Of a DNA stretch of 64,000 nucleotides, positions 37,401 through 45,795 are shown piece after piece. Within the stretch, counting starts at the first letter, position 1; every line of letters begins with the position of its first letter. Position numbers and translations under genes: made by a program. The stretch lies in contig JAUWBD010000003.1 in assembly GCA_030605125.1 (NCBI GenBank), positions 1 to 64,000 on the forward strand. Direction: 5' to 3'. The DNA comes from Verrucomicrobiota bacterium. GTDB lineage: Bacteria > Verrucomicrobiota > Verrucomicrobiia > Opitutales > Opitutaceae. Under the pieces are notes generated by a model. It searched no databases. It was not told where the DNA came from and was given only the letters and a program-made list of their open reading frames with translations.

Positions 37401-37847
37401 GCCGATCTCCTCGGTCTCGCGCGATTGGGCGAGCACGCGCGTCCAGGTGAGGCCGCGGTCGCGACTCAGATACACGCCCGTGGTGTTGTTGTGGAAATCG
37501 TTCTTCGAGCCGCCGAGGACGAGGATGTTCTCCGGCGCGGCGGGATCGAAGGCGATCGCGTAGCCGCCGCGCGCGCGAAAGCCGATGTTGGCCGGCTCCC
37601 AGTTGATGCCGTCGAAGCTGCGGAAGAGCCCGCCGACATCGGTGCCGAAGAGGTAGAGGCTGCCGTCCTCGGCCGCGCCGATGGACATGACTTGTTGCCC
37701 GCCCTCGCCGCCGGAGAAACCGCGGTCGCGGATGCCCTGGCTGACGAGCGGCAGGGGCTCCCAGCGCACGGATGCGTGGGCGCCGGCGGCAAGCGTGAGG
37801 CAAAAGCAGAGCAGAACGGCGATGGGGCGAAGGCCGAGCGGGGGCAT
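34413..37847 (-). CDS. Large BNR/GH74-like beta-propeller protein with C-terminal LEFALGGNP-type tail
   Basis: LFGTDVGGLFRSFDGINWEPANIGF, repeated SxDGGxTW; C-terminal DLADPDEDGMSNLLEFALGGNPHVADATARLPV...VTYFVEASSDLVNWTAI...RFLRLRVSAP. Confidence 0.8.
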   Translation of the reverse strand: MPPLGLRPIAVLLCFCLTLAAGAHASVRWEPLPLVSQGIRDRGFSGGEGGQQVMSIGAAEDGSLYLFGTDVGGLFRSFDGINWEPANIGFRARGGYAIAFDPAAPENILVLGGSKNDFHNNTTGVYLSRDRGLTWTRVLAQSRETEEIGNLVFDPTTKLTDGRSRRAYFSGGSTGLHRSDDGGQTWAVVNAAFTRGHLGVNRANGRLYFANSTGFYTSDDFGVTFVQRRANHVRGLSAPPSGEFVAPGTVYITEGQTIQVSTDDGVTFAPIPTSSGFSFQTGDNLTHIAVNPENPQQILVNRWRGQYYDNRAFSTRNGGATWTQIVFNHQNAFLPYNGRPTPFVWVASQAWAEGGDWVTRSVDGGATFAWSANGYNGIMLGSAFTFSPTNPDVVMIGTQDYDASLSTNGGLTWTYLNMSGNGWGGYIYGAHASTAGIRFGGNATSWGGTRTLRVFRNGSWVSTGLTFTGLDICTSAPGDSKTLFASNWRSTDGGATWADMTAAEHLVKCHGVLTHDPLTGALFGTARITGGSQLVRSADKGATWAVVATASGRILDCAYDHVRRRAWITVENLNTNQTRDLMFTTLDVNGLGTTPVLASPYPPNDTGLFSGRARINTVAVDPTDPNILYLGSSRDTYRADNSVIRSLDGGASWENLTLRAAPTDGRRQGPSEATWVRVHPTTRHAWFATNCYGLWKLAPPDFVAAVDSTPIHVSLPVGVSLGYPLTITNTTALSQTFRATLPGTIGYTASTSNSTDADKPAYVWSDLVGQTGTVGITELNNQNDTTTQYVNGQSGAQGAIPLGFTFPLFGETYTGVWVSSNGTLHFGSRPGTATSANVALPAPTFGASIFFLWDDLRLYNNRTPASRAYFRRPTPDTFVMQYTAVRQNGNNTPAQVDLQVKLSSSGDILVTYASSAVFTNLTYTIGAQNSDRSRFHQFSHNTSAIAAGRALRLRPLSQWALPLSANIDLAAGATQDHVLTFSSIDRAPGTYTSTLTVQPLSGALPAVNIPVTLTVRADTAMEAWRRAEFGHPLPTEESLDLADPDEDGMSNLLEFALGGNPHVADATARLPVVATGQDGRVALSFRRERDAADVTYFVEASSDLVNWTAIATNPGAVGQQVTVSDMMAAGAEPRRFLRLRVSAP

Positions 37848-37893
37848 GACAGCGAGGGAGCCTGCCCGCCCGCGGGCCGCGAGCCCCAGCTTA

Positions 37894-37907
37894 CGCGAGT
37901 CGTTGCG
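37894..37907. promoter_or_regulatory. Putative operator CGCGA-GTCG-TTGCG (one mismatch)
   Basis: 47 bp upstream of the minus-strand BNR start (37847). Confidence 0.35.
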
Positions 37908-37933
37908 CCTCCAACCGGCGACACCCCTTCGCG

Positions 37934-38713
37934 CTACGGCGAGCCTTGCGCGCGGAAGAAGGTCGCGATGCGCGCCCCGCCATCTGCCGGAAACCGGTGA
38001 CCGCCGTCGTAGAGCAGGAGCACCGTCTCCGCGCCTCCGGCCGAAAGCGGCGGATACGCCGTCTCACCCGGCGCGGACGGGACTCGCGGCCCGCCCCCGT
38101 TCACCTGAAGCACGCGGTCCATCATCCGCTCCTGCCACGAAAACTTCACCAGCGCGTCGGCCATGCCCGCGATGTGCAGCACCGGGAGCGGGCTCAAGCG
38201 GGCCTCCCGCGCGGCGAGCACCGCACCGGACGGGGCGATCGCCCGCAACGCGGCTTGGCGCTCGGCCCAGAGCAGATAGACGAAAGCGCCGCCATTCGAG
38301 TGGCCGGTGGCGAACACCTGCCCTGCCGCGCCTCCCGGCTCGCGGGCGAAGTGCTCGCGCAACACGTCGAAAAACCGCAGGTCGCGATCCTCCTGCGCGC
38401 CCGGGCGCACCTGCCAGCCGGCGCGCTTGCCTTCGGCATCCGACAAGGTGCCCGGCGTCGGCAAGCCCTGCGGATACACTACCCGGGCCTGTGGCCAATG
38501 CTCGTGCAGCCGAAAGCTTCGCGCAGCTTGGCGCGAACTGCCCCCGTGGCCGTGAAAAACCAACACCAACGGCGCGTCCGCCCCGTCCGTCCCCCGCGGC
38601 TCGGCCACGAGCGCCGTCCGCTCCACCCCGTCCACCTGCCACGACATCTCCCGCAGGTCCGCCGCGCGCAGGCCGATCACCGCGAACACGAGCCAGACGC
38701 ACACGCAGCCCAT
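37934..38713 (-). CDS. Secreted alpha/beta hydrolase (PHB depolymerase/LpqC-like esterase)
   Basis: In frame of ORF 37934-40372, start ATG at 38713: APLVLVFHGHGGSSRQAARSFRLHEHWPQARVVYPQGLPTPG, VFATGHSNGGAFVYLLWAE, PVLHIAGMADALVKF, YDGGHRFP. Confidence 0.8.
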   Translation of the reverse strand: MGCVCVWLVFAVIGLRAADLREMSWQVDGVERTALVAEPRGTDGADAPLVLVFHGHGGSSRQAARSFRLHEHWPQARVVYPQGLPTPGTLSDAEGKRAGWQVRPGAQEDRDLRFFDVLREHFAREPGGAAGQVFATGHSNGGAFVYLLWAERQAALRAIAPSGAVLAAREARLSPLPVLHIAGMADALVKFSWQERMMDRVLQVNGGGPRVPSAPGETAYPPLSAGGAETVLLLYDGGHRFPADGGARIATFFRAQGSP

Positions 38714-38829
38714 GCGGGCCTTTCCCGCCGCGCCACGTATTGGCCGGAGCAACACGCAAAAACCGGAGCCGGAGCCGAGCATACCTCGCTCAAGACGCCG
38801 CGCTCTCGCGCCGGGTTTCCCGACCGCCC

Positions 38830-40425
38830 TCACAACGCCAGGGAGACCAGCCCCGCCGCGACGCCATAGAGCAACACGGGGAGCCAGGCGTGGCGCAGGA
38901 TCTCGCTCTCCTTGCCCTGCAGGCCCACGACCGAGCAGACCGCGACGATGTTGTGGATGCAGATCATGTTGCCCATCGCGCCGCCCACCGACTGCAGGGC
39001 GAGGATCGTCGTGCGCGAGAGCCCCAGCTCCTCGGCGGTGGCGAACTGGATCCCGCCGAAGGTGAGGTTGGAGACCGTGTTGGAGCCGGAGAAAAAGGAA
39101 CCCAGCGCGCCCAGATACACCGCCGCGCCCTGCCACACACCGCCGACCGCGCCCGCCAGGCCATGGCCCAGGGTGTTCGCGGCCGACCCGGCGCCGCCCG
39201 CGGTGAGCAGCTTCACCAGGACCAGCGCGCCGACGAAGGCTCCGATCGGCCGCACCACGCGGCCCAGCGACTCGCGCCAGGCTTCCCGGACCGCGCGGCC
39301 GGGGCTGCGGTAAAGCACAAAAGCCAGGCTGGAAATCAGCACGAACGGCAGCACCGAGGGCACGTAGAGGATCGCGTGCGCCCAGTCCTGCCCGGTGCCA
39401 AAAATGCTCCGCCAGCCGACCACCAGGGAGGCGCTCAGATAGAGCTCGCCCCAGCCGCCCAGCGACAGGTCGAGCGCCGGCGTTTTCGCGGTCAACAGGG
39501 TTCGCAGCCCGAGGGGTTCGAGCCGCGTGAGCAACAAGACGAGGACCGTGCCCCAGATCGGGAACGTGGCTTTGACCAGGCGGCCCGGACCGCCGCCCAT
39601 CCCGGGCTCCGCCGACGTCCGCCGCGCCGCTCCCCCCTTCAATCCAATGCCGCGCCGCGCCGCGAAGACCGAGACGACGAGCGCGCACAGGCCGCCGACG
39701 ATGGAGGGAAACTCCACGCTGAAGCGCACCGTCAGCAGATAGGGCGCCATCGTCGCGCCCACGACCAAGGCGATGAACCCGAGATTCTCCCGGATCTCGC
39801 GCCACGGCACCACCACGCGAAGCGCCAGCAACGGGATGAACAAGGCCGCGCCCGCGTGCATCCACGCGCTCTTCAAACCGATCTCGCGCAACTCCGCCTC
39901 CGTGAGCCCCAGGCCGCCCAGGCCGAACCAGGTCGGCATGCCCACCGCGCCGAAGGAGACCGGCACGGTGTTCATCATGAGGCAAAGCACCACCACCGGC
40001 AGCGGCGCGAAGCCCAGCCCCACGAGCAGGGGCGCGGCGAGCGCGGCGGGCGTGCCGAAACCGCTCACCCCCTCGACCAGAAACGAGAAGGCCCACCCCA
40101 CGATCATCAGTTGCGCGACGCGGTTGGAGGTGACGCCGTTGAGCCGCTCCCGCACCGTGGCCATCGCGCCGGTGTGCTCCATGGTCTTGAAGAGCAGCAC
40201 CGCCCCCAGCACGATCGCGACCGGCGTCAGCGCGGTGAGCAGCCCATCGACGACCGCGGCGTGCACCAGCAGCGGCGGCAGCCGGAAATACACGAGCAGG
40301 ATCGCGTAGAGCAGCAGGGCCGCCAGCGGCAGCGCGCGGCTCGACGGCAGGCCGTCGCGCCTGGTCATCCAATGCACGAGCAGCCCGATCGGCAGACCCG
40401 CGAGGATAAAACCCACGAAGTCCAT
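38830..40425 (-). CDS. L-lactate permease family transporter
   Basis: 531 aa hydrophobic; AFSFLVEGVSGFGTPAALAAPLLVGLGF, LTFGGIQFATAEELGLSRTTILALQSVGGAMGNMICIHNIVAVCSVVGL. Confidence 0.9.
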   Translation of the reverse strand: MDFVGFILAGLPIGLLVHWMTRRDGLPSSRALPLAALLLYAILLVYFRLPPLLVHAAVVDGLLTALTPVAIVLGAVLLFKTMEHTGAMATVRERLNGVTSNRVAQLMIVGWAFSFLVEGVSGFGTPAALAAPLLVGLGFAPLPVVVLCLMMNTVPVSFGAVGMPTWFGLGGLGLTEAELREIGLKSAWMHAGAALFIPLLALRVVVPWREIRENLGFIALVVGATMAPYLLTVRFSVEFPSIVGGLCALVVSVFAARRGIGLKGGAARRTSAEPGMGGGPGRLVKATFPIWGTVLVLLLTRLEPLGLRTLLTAKTPALDLSLGGWGELYLSASLVVGWRSIFGTGQDWAHAILYVPSVLPFVLISSLAFVLYRSPGRAVREAWRESLGRVVRPIGAFVGALVLVKLLTAGGAGSAANTLGHGLAGAVGGVWQGAAVYLGALGSFFSGSNTVSNLTFGGIQFATAEELGLSRTTILALQSVGGAMGNMICIHNIVAVCSVVGLQGKESEILRHAWLPVLLYGVAAGLVSLAL

Positions 40426-40459
40426 GCGCGTTTCCCCCGTCCGGCGCGGCCGCCCGGCC

Positions 40460-41470
40460 TCAGACCACCACGCGCTCCTCGACCAAGGCGCCCTCGGCGA
40501 CGAAGCGCCGGATGCTGTCGAGCGTCACCGAGGCGATGGCGTGCAGGGCCTCGTCGGTGAGAAAGGCCTGGTGCGAGGTGATCAACACGTTCGGGAACGT
40601 GAGCAGGCGCGAGAGCACGTCGTCCTTGAGGCCGGCGCCCGAGTGGTCCTCGAAAAACACGCCCTCCTCCTCCTCGTAAACATCCAGCGCCACGCCGCCC
40701 AGCCGGCCGGCCTTGAGCGCCTTGATGATCGCGCCGCTGTCCACCAGCTTGCCGCGGCTCGTGTTGACGAGGTAGGCGCCGGGCTTCATCCGCGCGAGCG
40801 AGCCGGCGTTGAGCAGATGGTGCGTCTTCGGGGTCAGCGGCAGGTGCAGGCTCACCACGTCGCTGCGTTCCAGCAGCGTATCCATCTCGCAATACTCGAT
40901 CGCATGGCGCGCCGCCCAATCCTCGTCGCGGAAGGGATCGTAGGCGATCACCCGGCAGCCGAAGCCGCGGAAAATCTCCGCCGTGATGCGGCCGATCTTG
41001 CCGGTGCCGACGATGCCGACCGTCTTGCCGTGCAGATCGAAGCCGACGAGCCCGCCGAGCGAGAAGTTCATTTCGCGGACGCGGTTGTAGGCGCGATGGA
41101 TCTTCCGGTTCAGCGCCAGCAGGAGCGCGACCGTGTGCTCGGCCACCGCGTGGGGCGAATAGGCCGGCACGCGGACCACGCGAATGCCCAGCTCCCGGGC
41201 CACCGCGGCGTCCACGTTGTTGAAGCCGGCGCAGCGCAGCGCCACCAGGCGCACCCCGGCCTGCGCGAGCCCCCGCAGACAGGCGGCGTCCACCTTGTCG
41301 TTCACGAACACGCACACCGCGTCGCAGCCCTCGGCGGACCGGGCGTTGGAGGTGTTGAGCCGAAACTCGTGGAACCGGATCTCGAGACCCGCGGCCTTGT
41401 TCTCCCGAAGGAAGTATTCCCGATCATAAGGCTTCGTGTCGTAAAAAGCGATCTTGGCGACGGAACTCAT
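40460..41470 (-). CDS. ldhA: D-lactate dehydrogenase-like 2-hydroxyacid dehydrogenase
   Basis: IAFYDTKPYDREYF, GKTVGIVGTGKIGRITAEIFRGFGCRVIAYDPF, VSLHLPLTPKTHHLLN, VNTSRGKLVDSGAIIKALK. Start at the ATG complement 41468-41470. Confidence 0.9.
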   Translation of the reverse strand: MSSVAKIAFYDTKPYDREYFLRENKAAGLEIRFHEFRLNTSNARSAEGCDAVCVFVNDKVDAACLRGLAQAGVRLVALRCAGFNNVDAAVARELGIRVVRVPAYSPHAVAEHTVALLLALNRKIHRAYNRVREMNFSLGGLVGFDLHGKTVGIVGTGKIGRITAEIFRGFGCRVIAYDPFRDEDWAARHAIEYCEMDTLLERSDVVSLHLPLTPKTHHLLNAGSLARMKPGAYLVNTSRGKLVDSGAIIKALKAGRLGGVALDVYEEEEGVFFEDHSGAGLKDDVLSRLLTFPNVLITSHQAFLTDEALHAIASVTLDSIRRFVAEGALVEERVVV

Positions 41471-41683
41471 GGTAAGGGAGGGGCTAAGGTTTTCCTGACG
41501 AAAGACCAACTCGAACCCCCTTCGCCAACCCGAGGCGGCGTCCACCGTCAACCCGATCAGGAAGCGTTTCCCGCCGGGGCTTGGAACTATAAGGCGCCAT
41601 CATGCGGCCTCCCCCTCGCCGCAGCGCGGCGCGCCGCCGGAGTCGCCCCGTGATGCCGCCCGGCCTCCGCGCGGTCGCACGCC

Positions 41684-41721
41684 AAAAACAAACAGACCGC
41701 GGCCCTTTCGGGACCGCGGTC
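41684..41721 (-). terminator. Rho-independent terminator on minus strand
   Basis: Minus strand GACCGCGGTCCCGAAAGGGCCGCGGTC followed by TGTTTGTTTTT, downstream of the 41774-42259 gene. Confidence 0.8.
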
Positions 41722-41773
41722 GCGGGCGGCGGGCGGGCGCCGGCCCCGCCGGAGAAGAAAGCGCGCCCTGGCC

Positions 41774-42259
41774 CTACTTGGCCGGCACGACGGAGATCGC
41801 CTGCACCGTCACGCCCACGGTCTGCCCGGGGGTAAAGGTGCCCTGGAGCTGCACGTTTTTCACCTCGCCGCCTTTCGCCCGCGCCGCCTCGCCGATGGGA
41901 AAGCGCAGCGTCGTGAACTTGTCGTAAGAGAGCTTGCTCAGGTCGATCGACCACTCCTGCACGTTCGGGATCTTCAGCAACACCGATCCGGCGCTATTTC
42001 CCGGAGCCAGACGGATTGTGATCTCGATCGCCGCGATCGAGCTCACGTCGTATCCGTTGTTCAGATACAGTCCGGCGCCGCCGTCGGCCGGCCCCAGGAT
42101 GGTGGTGCCGTCCTTGTCGATGCGCTGGGTCGCGCCGATGTTTTGCCACTTTTCGTAGCCGTAGGTGAAGCCGGAGCCCTTGAAGTTGCCAAGGGACTCG
42201 GCGCTGAGCGACGCCACGCCGGCGGCGAGGGCGAGAAGGAGAACGGGGAGGAGGCGCAT
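41774..42259 (-). CDS. Small secreted CBM-like protein
   Basis: 161 aa; signal peptide MRLLPVLLLALAAGVASLSA, then a predicted beta-rich domain (NFKGSGFTYGYEKWQNIGATQRIDKDGTTILGPADGGAGLYLNNGYDVSS). Confidence 0.65.
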   Translation of the reverse strand: MRLLPVLLLALAAGVASLSAESLGNFKGSGFTYGYEKWQNIGATQRIDKDGTTILGPADGGAGLYLNNGYDVSSIAAIEITIRLAPGNSAGSVLLKIPNVQEWSIDLSKLSYDKFTTLRFPIGEAARAKGGEVKNVQLQGTFTPGQTVGVTVQAISVVPAK

Positions 42260-42323
42260 TGGTCGGAGTAGGTTTCGGAAGCAGCCAACACCTCGCCGTC
42301 CTGGGCGGCAAGGCGCCCCGCGG

Positions 42324-42337
42324 CGCAGCTCGTTGCG
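42324..42337. promoter_or_regulatory. Putative operator CGCAG-CTCG-TTGCG (one mismatch)
   Basis: Between divergent 42259(-) and 42449(+) genes. Confidence 0.35.
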
Positions 42338-42384
42338 CTGGCGCCCCGCCCGCCGCGCCTTCGTCGCGATCGCGCCCGCGTTTC

Positions 42385-42398
42385 CGCAAGGGCTTGCG
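42385..42398. promoter_or_regulatory. Putative operator CGCAA-GGGC-TTGCG
   Basis: Exact dyad 50 bp before the ATG at 42449. Confidence 0.5.
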
Positions 42399-42448
42399 GA
42401 ATACTCCGGTGGCGCTTCCCACCCCGCGATCGCTTCGCTTCCTTCTCC

Positions 42449-44554
42449 ATGATGCCCCCATCCCCCCGCCGCCTTGGCCGCCGCCTCGCAACCTCGCTCG
42501 CCCTCGCGCTCGCCGCCGCCTCCGCGGCCTCCGCGCAGTGGCGCCCCGTCACCTTCACCAACGCCGAGCTGCGCGCCAAGGGCACGCTCACCGGCGACGG
42601 TTGCCAATGGTTCCGCGCCGTGGCCATCGCGCCCACCGACGGCGACTTCATGCTCTGGTGCACCGACGTCGGCGGCCTTTTCCGCTCGCTCGACGGCGGT
42701 CGCAACTGGGAACCCACCAACGTCGGTTTCCACTCCCGCGGCTCGGCCGGCGTCGCCATCGATCCGCACAACGCCAACCGCGTGCTGATCGTCGCCGCCA
42801 ACTCCGTCCCCACCACCAAGAACGGCCTCTACCTCTCGACCGACAAGGCCGCCTCCTGGCAACAGGTCCTGCCCGTCGAGATGTCCGGCACGCGCGACAT
42901 GCGCCGCCAGATCGCCTTCGACCCCTCCACCTTCGACGCCGAGGCCGGCTTCACCCGCGTCGTCTATTGGTCGCGCCTCAACGTGGACACCGCGCACAAC
43001 CCCGCCTGGGGCAAGACCGTCACCGACCCCGGCTTCTACAAGTCCACCGACGGCGGCCAGACCTGGGAACGCGTCCCCGGCGGCGAGCAGATGGCCGACG
43101 CGCAGATCGCGGTGCATCCGACGCGTGGATACGTTTACGCCATCAACGCCAAGGGTGTCTTCATCTCGCGCGACGGCGCGCTCACCTGGGAGTCGATTCT
43201 CGAAGGCGAACGCGCCCGCGGCATCGCCGTCTCCCCCGCCGCGCCCGACTCGCTATGGGTCAACTTTGCCGACCGCATCGTCCGCTCCGACGACAGTGGC
43301 GCCAGCTTCCAGACGATCGAAGGCGCCTCCGCCATCGTCGTGGAGAAGTCCTCGCTCCACGACATCAGCGTCTCCGCCTCCGATCCGAGGCGCATCAACA
43401 TCTGGCGCAACTCGCCCAACTGGCACTGGCCGCGCTTCACGTCCGAGGACGGCGGCGCCACCTGGACCGAGGCCAAGATCGACAAGAGCCGCGTGATCGT
43501 GCCCACCAACTCGCGCCAGGGCCACACCGCCATCCACCCGACCAATCCCGACATCGTCCTCTCCGCCGGCGGCGACTACCCGATGATCTCGCGCGACGCC
43601 GGCCGCACCTACACCCTCGCCGGCAACGGCGTGAACAACATCTACATCGGCGGCGCCTTCAACTTCAGCACCGTCGATCCCGACGTCGTTTACCTCGGCT
43701 CGCAGGACTACGCCACGCTGCTCAGCACCGACGGCGGCCAAAACTGGATCTACACCGAGCCCGGCGCCAAAGGCTGGGGCGGCTACAACTACGCCACCTA
43801 CGCCTCCACCGCCGACGTCCTCATCGCCGGCGAGGCCGTTCACTGGGGCGGCCCGCTCGACCGCGCGTTGTCCTTCGACCAGGGCAAGACCTGGGAAATC
43901 TCGAAGGAAAAGATCGAGCCGAAGTTCAGCTACGGCGATCCCCGCGACGCGAAGGTGCTCTTCGCCGGCAAACATCGCACCGCCGACGGCGGCCGCACCT
44001 GGGCTCCGATGGAGGGCGTCACTTCCGTGCGCACGCACGATTTCGCCGACGGCACGCTCTACGGCGTGCGCGAGGCGAAGGACCAGCCCTCGGTGATCGT
44101 GCGCTCCACTGACCACGGCGTCACCTGGACCGACCTTTTCGAGGTGAAAGGCGAGGTGGATGACCTCGCAGTGGACCACAGCCGCCAGCGCATCTACGTC
44201 GTCCGCTGGGGCAAGCTGTTCCAATGGGAGCAATCCTCCGCGCAGCTCCAGGAGATCACGAGCCTCGTGCCCGACCAAGACGGCGCGCCGCACGTGCGCT
44301 CCGTGGCGATCGACCCCGTGGACCCGACCATCGTCTATATGGCGGGCAATCGAAACACCTTCGCCTCCAACGCCAGCGCCCAGCGCTCGCGCGACGCCGG
44401 CGCGACTTGGGAAAACCTCAACCGCCAGACCCCGCTCGACGGCACCGGTCTCGACGGCGCCCGCGAGTCGCACTTCGTCCGCGTGCACGCCAAGACCCGC
44501 GAGCCCTGGTTCGCCACCAACTGCTACGGCGTCTGGATCCACGCCGCGCCGTAG
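42449..44554 (+). CDS. GH74-like BNR beta-propeller protein (close paralog of 14373 N-terminal part)
   Basis: SAQWRPVTFTNAELRAKGTLTGDGCQWFRAVAIAPTDGDFMLWCTDVGGLFRSLDGGRNWEPTNVGFHSRGSAGVAIDPHNANRVLIVAANSVPT; ends WFATNCYGVWIHAAP*. Confidence 0.82.
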   Translation: MMPPSPRRLGRRLATSLALALAAASAASAQWRPVTFTNAELRAKGTLTGDGCQWFRAVAIAPTDGDFMLWCTDVGGLFRSLDGGRNWEPTNVGFHSRGSAGVAIDPHNANRVLIVAANSVPTTKNGLYLSTDKAASWQQVLPVEMSGTRDMRRQIAFDPSTFDAEAGFTRVVYWSRLNVDTAHNPAWGKTVTDPGFYKSTDGGQTWERVPGGEQMADAQIAVHPTRGYVYAINAKGVFISRDGALTWESILEGERARGIAVSPAAPDSLWVNFADRIVRSDDSGASFQTIEGASAIVVEKSSLHDISVSASDPRRINIWRNSPNWHWPRFTSEDGGATWTEAKIDKSRVIVPTNSRQGHTAIHPTNPDIVLSAGGDYPMISRDAGRTYTLAGNGVNNIYIGGAFNFSTVDPDVVYLGSQDYATLLSTDGGQNWIYTEPGAKGWGGYNYATYASTADVLIAGEAVHWGGPLDRALSFDQGKTWEISKEKIEPKFSYGDPRDAKVLFAGKHRTADGGRTWAPMEGVTSVRTHDFADGTLYGVREAKDQPSVIVRSTDHGVTWTDLFEVKGEVDDLAVDHSRQRIYVVRWGKLFQWEQSSAQLQEITSLVPDQDGAPHVRSVAIDPVDPTIVYMAGNRNTFASNASAQRSRDAGATWENLNRQTPLDGTGLDGARESHFVRVHAKTREPWFATNCYGVWIHAAP

Positions 44555-44726
44555 CGCGCCCACGGGCGCCACCCGCCCCGCCTCCGCGTCGTTCTCGAGC
44601 CGCGGAGGAGACTGGCCGAAAAAAGCCGCGAGAAATCATCGAGCGCACGAAGCGTTGCAGGCGCCTGCAGGCGCGCCGGAGAGCCGCGCCGGCAGCAAGG
44701 ACTTTTGCCGAGTTTGAAAACACGCC

Positions 44727-45626
44727 CTACCCGACCAGCTCCGCCATCAGGGCGTTGAGGCGCCGTCCGTAGGCGCTGAAGTTGTGGAACTTCAACTCCT
44801 CGCCCACGAGCCCCGTCGCGTCCGGATCGCCGTCGATGTGCGGCTCGATCGAGATCGTGTGCGCCTGCCCGCGCGCGAGCGCGTCCGCCAGGATGCGCCG
44901 GATCTCGCCCTGGCCCTCGCCGGGCCAGGTGTGCACGCGGTGCGGCTTGCCCTCGATCTCGCGCAGCACGCCGTCCTTCACGTGGATGTAGTCCACCGCC
45001 TCGCGCACCGCCGCGTAGAAATCCCACGCGTTTTGCTTTGGATACGGAGCAGGCCGGCTCCGGTCCTCGGCGCCCACGGTGTTGCCCGCGTCGAAAATCA
45101 GCCGCAAGCCCGGCACCTCCTCGAGCAACCGTAGCGTGTGCGCCGCGCTCAGGCCGCCGTAGTTGTTGCAGTTCTCATGGAGCGGCACGAGGCCCGCGTC
45201 GCGGAAGCGCGCCACGATCTCGCGCAGGCGCCGAAACCGCTCCGCCTCGAGCTGCTCCTCGCCCGGCCGGATCGCGAAGCTCATGATGCGCACATACCGC
45301 GCGCCGAGCGCCTGCATCCGCGGAATCGCCCGCTCCACCGCGGCCAGCGTCGGCTCGATGGGATCGTCGATCTTCGTCGCCCAGTTCGCGATCGTGGAGG
45401 CGAAAGCGTGGACGCTCACGCCGCTCCCGCGCACCCGTGCGACGAGTTGCTCGAACTCCGCCTCCGGGAGGTCGTGCACGTTGCGCGGTCTCTCGCCGGG
45501 AGCGACGGGACCGAGCGAGACCGCGCGAAACTCGAGGTGCGACCAGCCGAGCAAGCGCATCGCCCGCAACTGCGTTTCCAGCGGAGCGCCCGCTTCGTCG
45601 GCGATGCCGGTGAGGATGGGTTTCAT
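44727..45626 (-). CDS. Sugar phosphate isomerase/epimerase (xylose-isomerase-like TIM barrel)
   Basis: LETQLRAMRLLGWSHLEFRAV, VPLHENCNNYGGLSAAHTLRLLEEVPGLRLIFDAGNTVG, VDYIHVKDGV. Confidence 0.88.
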   Translation of the reverse strand: MKPILTGIADEAGAPLETQLRAMRLLGWSHLEFRAVSLGPVAPGERPRNVHDLPEAEFEQLVARVRGSGVSVHAFASTIANWATKIDDPIEPTLAAVERAIPRMQALGARYVRIMSFAIRPGEEQLEAERFRRLREIVARFRDAGLVPLHENCNNYGGLSAAHTLRLLEEVPGLRLIFDAGNTVGAEDRSRPAPYPKQNAWDFYAAVREAVDYIHVKDGVLREIEGKPHRVHTWPGEGQGEIRRILADALARGQAHTISIEPHIDGDPDATGLVGEELKFHNFSAYGRRLNALMAELVG

Positions 45627-45703
45627 GCGGATCAGGAATTGGCGCGACCCGGAAAGATCAAGCGAGCGAAGCCGTAAACGCGGTCACCATCGCCGCGCCT
45701 CCG

Positions 45704-45717
45704 CGCAAGGCTCTGCG
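45704..45717. promoter_or_regulatory. Putative operator CGCAA-GGCT-CTGCG (one mismatch)
   Basis: 32 bp upstream of the exact copy at 45736. Confidence 0.35.
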
Positions 45718-45729
45718 CGTAAATGCCCC

Positions 45730-45763
45730 GCGCCCCGCAACGGATTGCGGGGCGCACTTTTTG
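45730..45763 (+). terminator. Terminator-like/attenuator-like hairpin containing operator-like dyad
   Basis: GCGCCCCGCAA-CGGA-TTGCGGGGCGC followed by ACTTTTTG: 11-bp perfect stem plus T5, in the leader of the + strand gene starting at 45796. Contains CGCAA-CGGA-TTGCG at 45736-45749. Confidence 0.6.
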
Positions 45764-45795
45764 TTCCAGTCCCCTTCGCCACCGATGCTGCTCCC

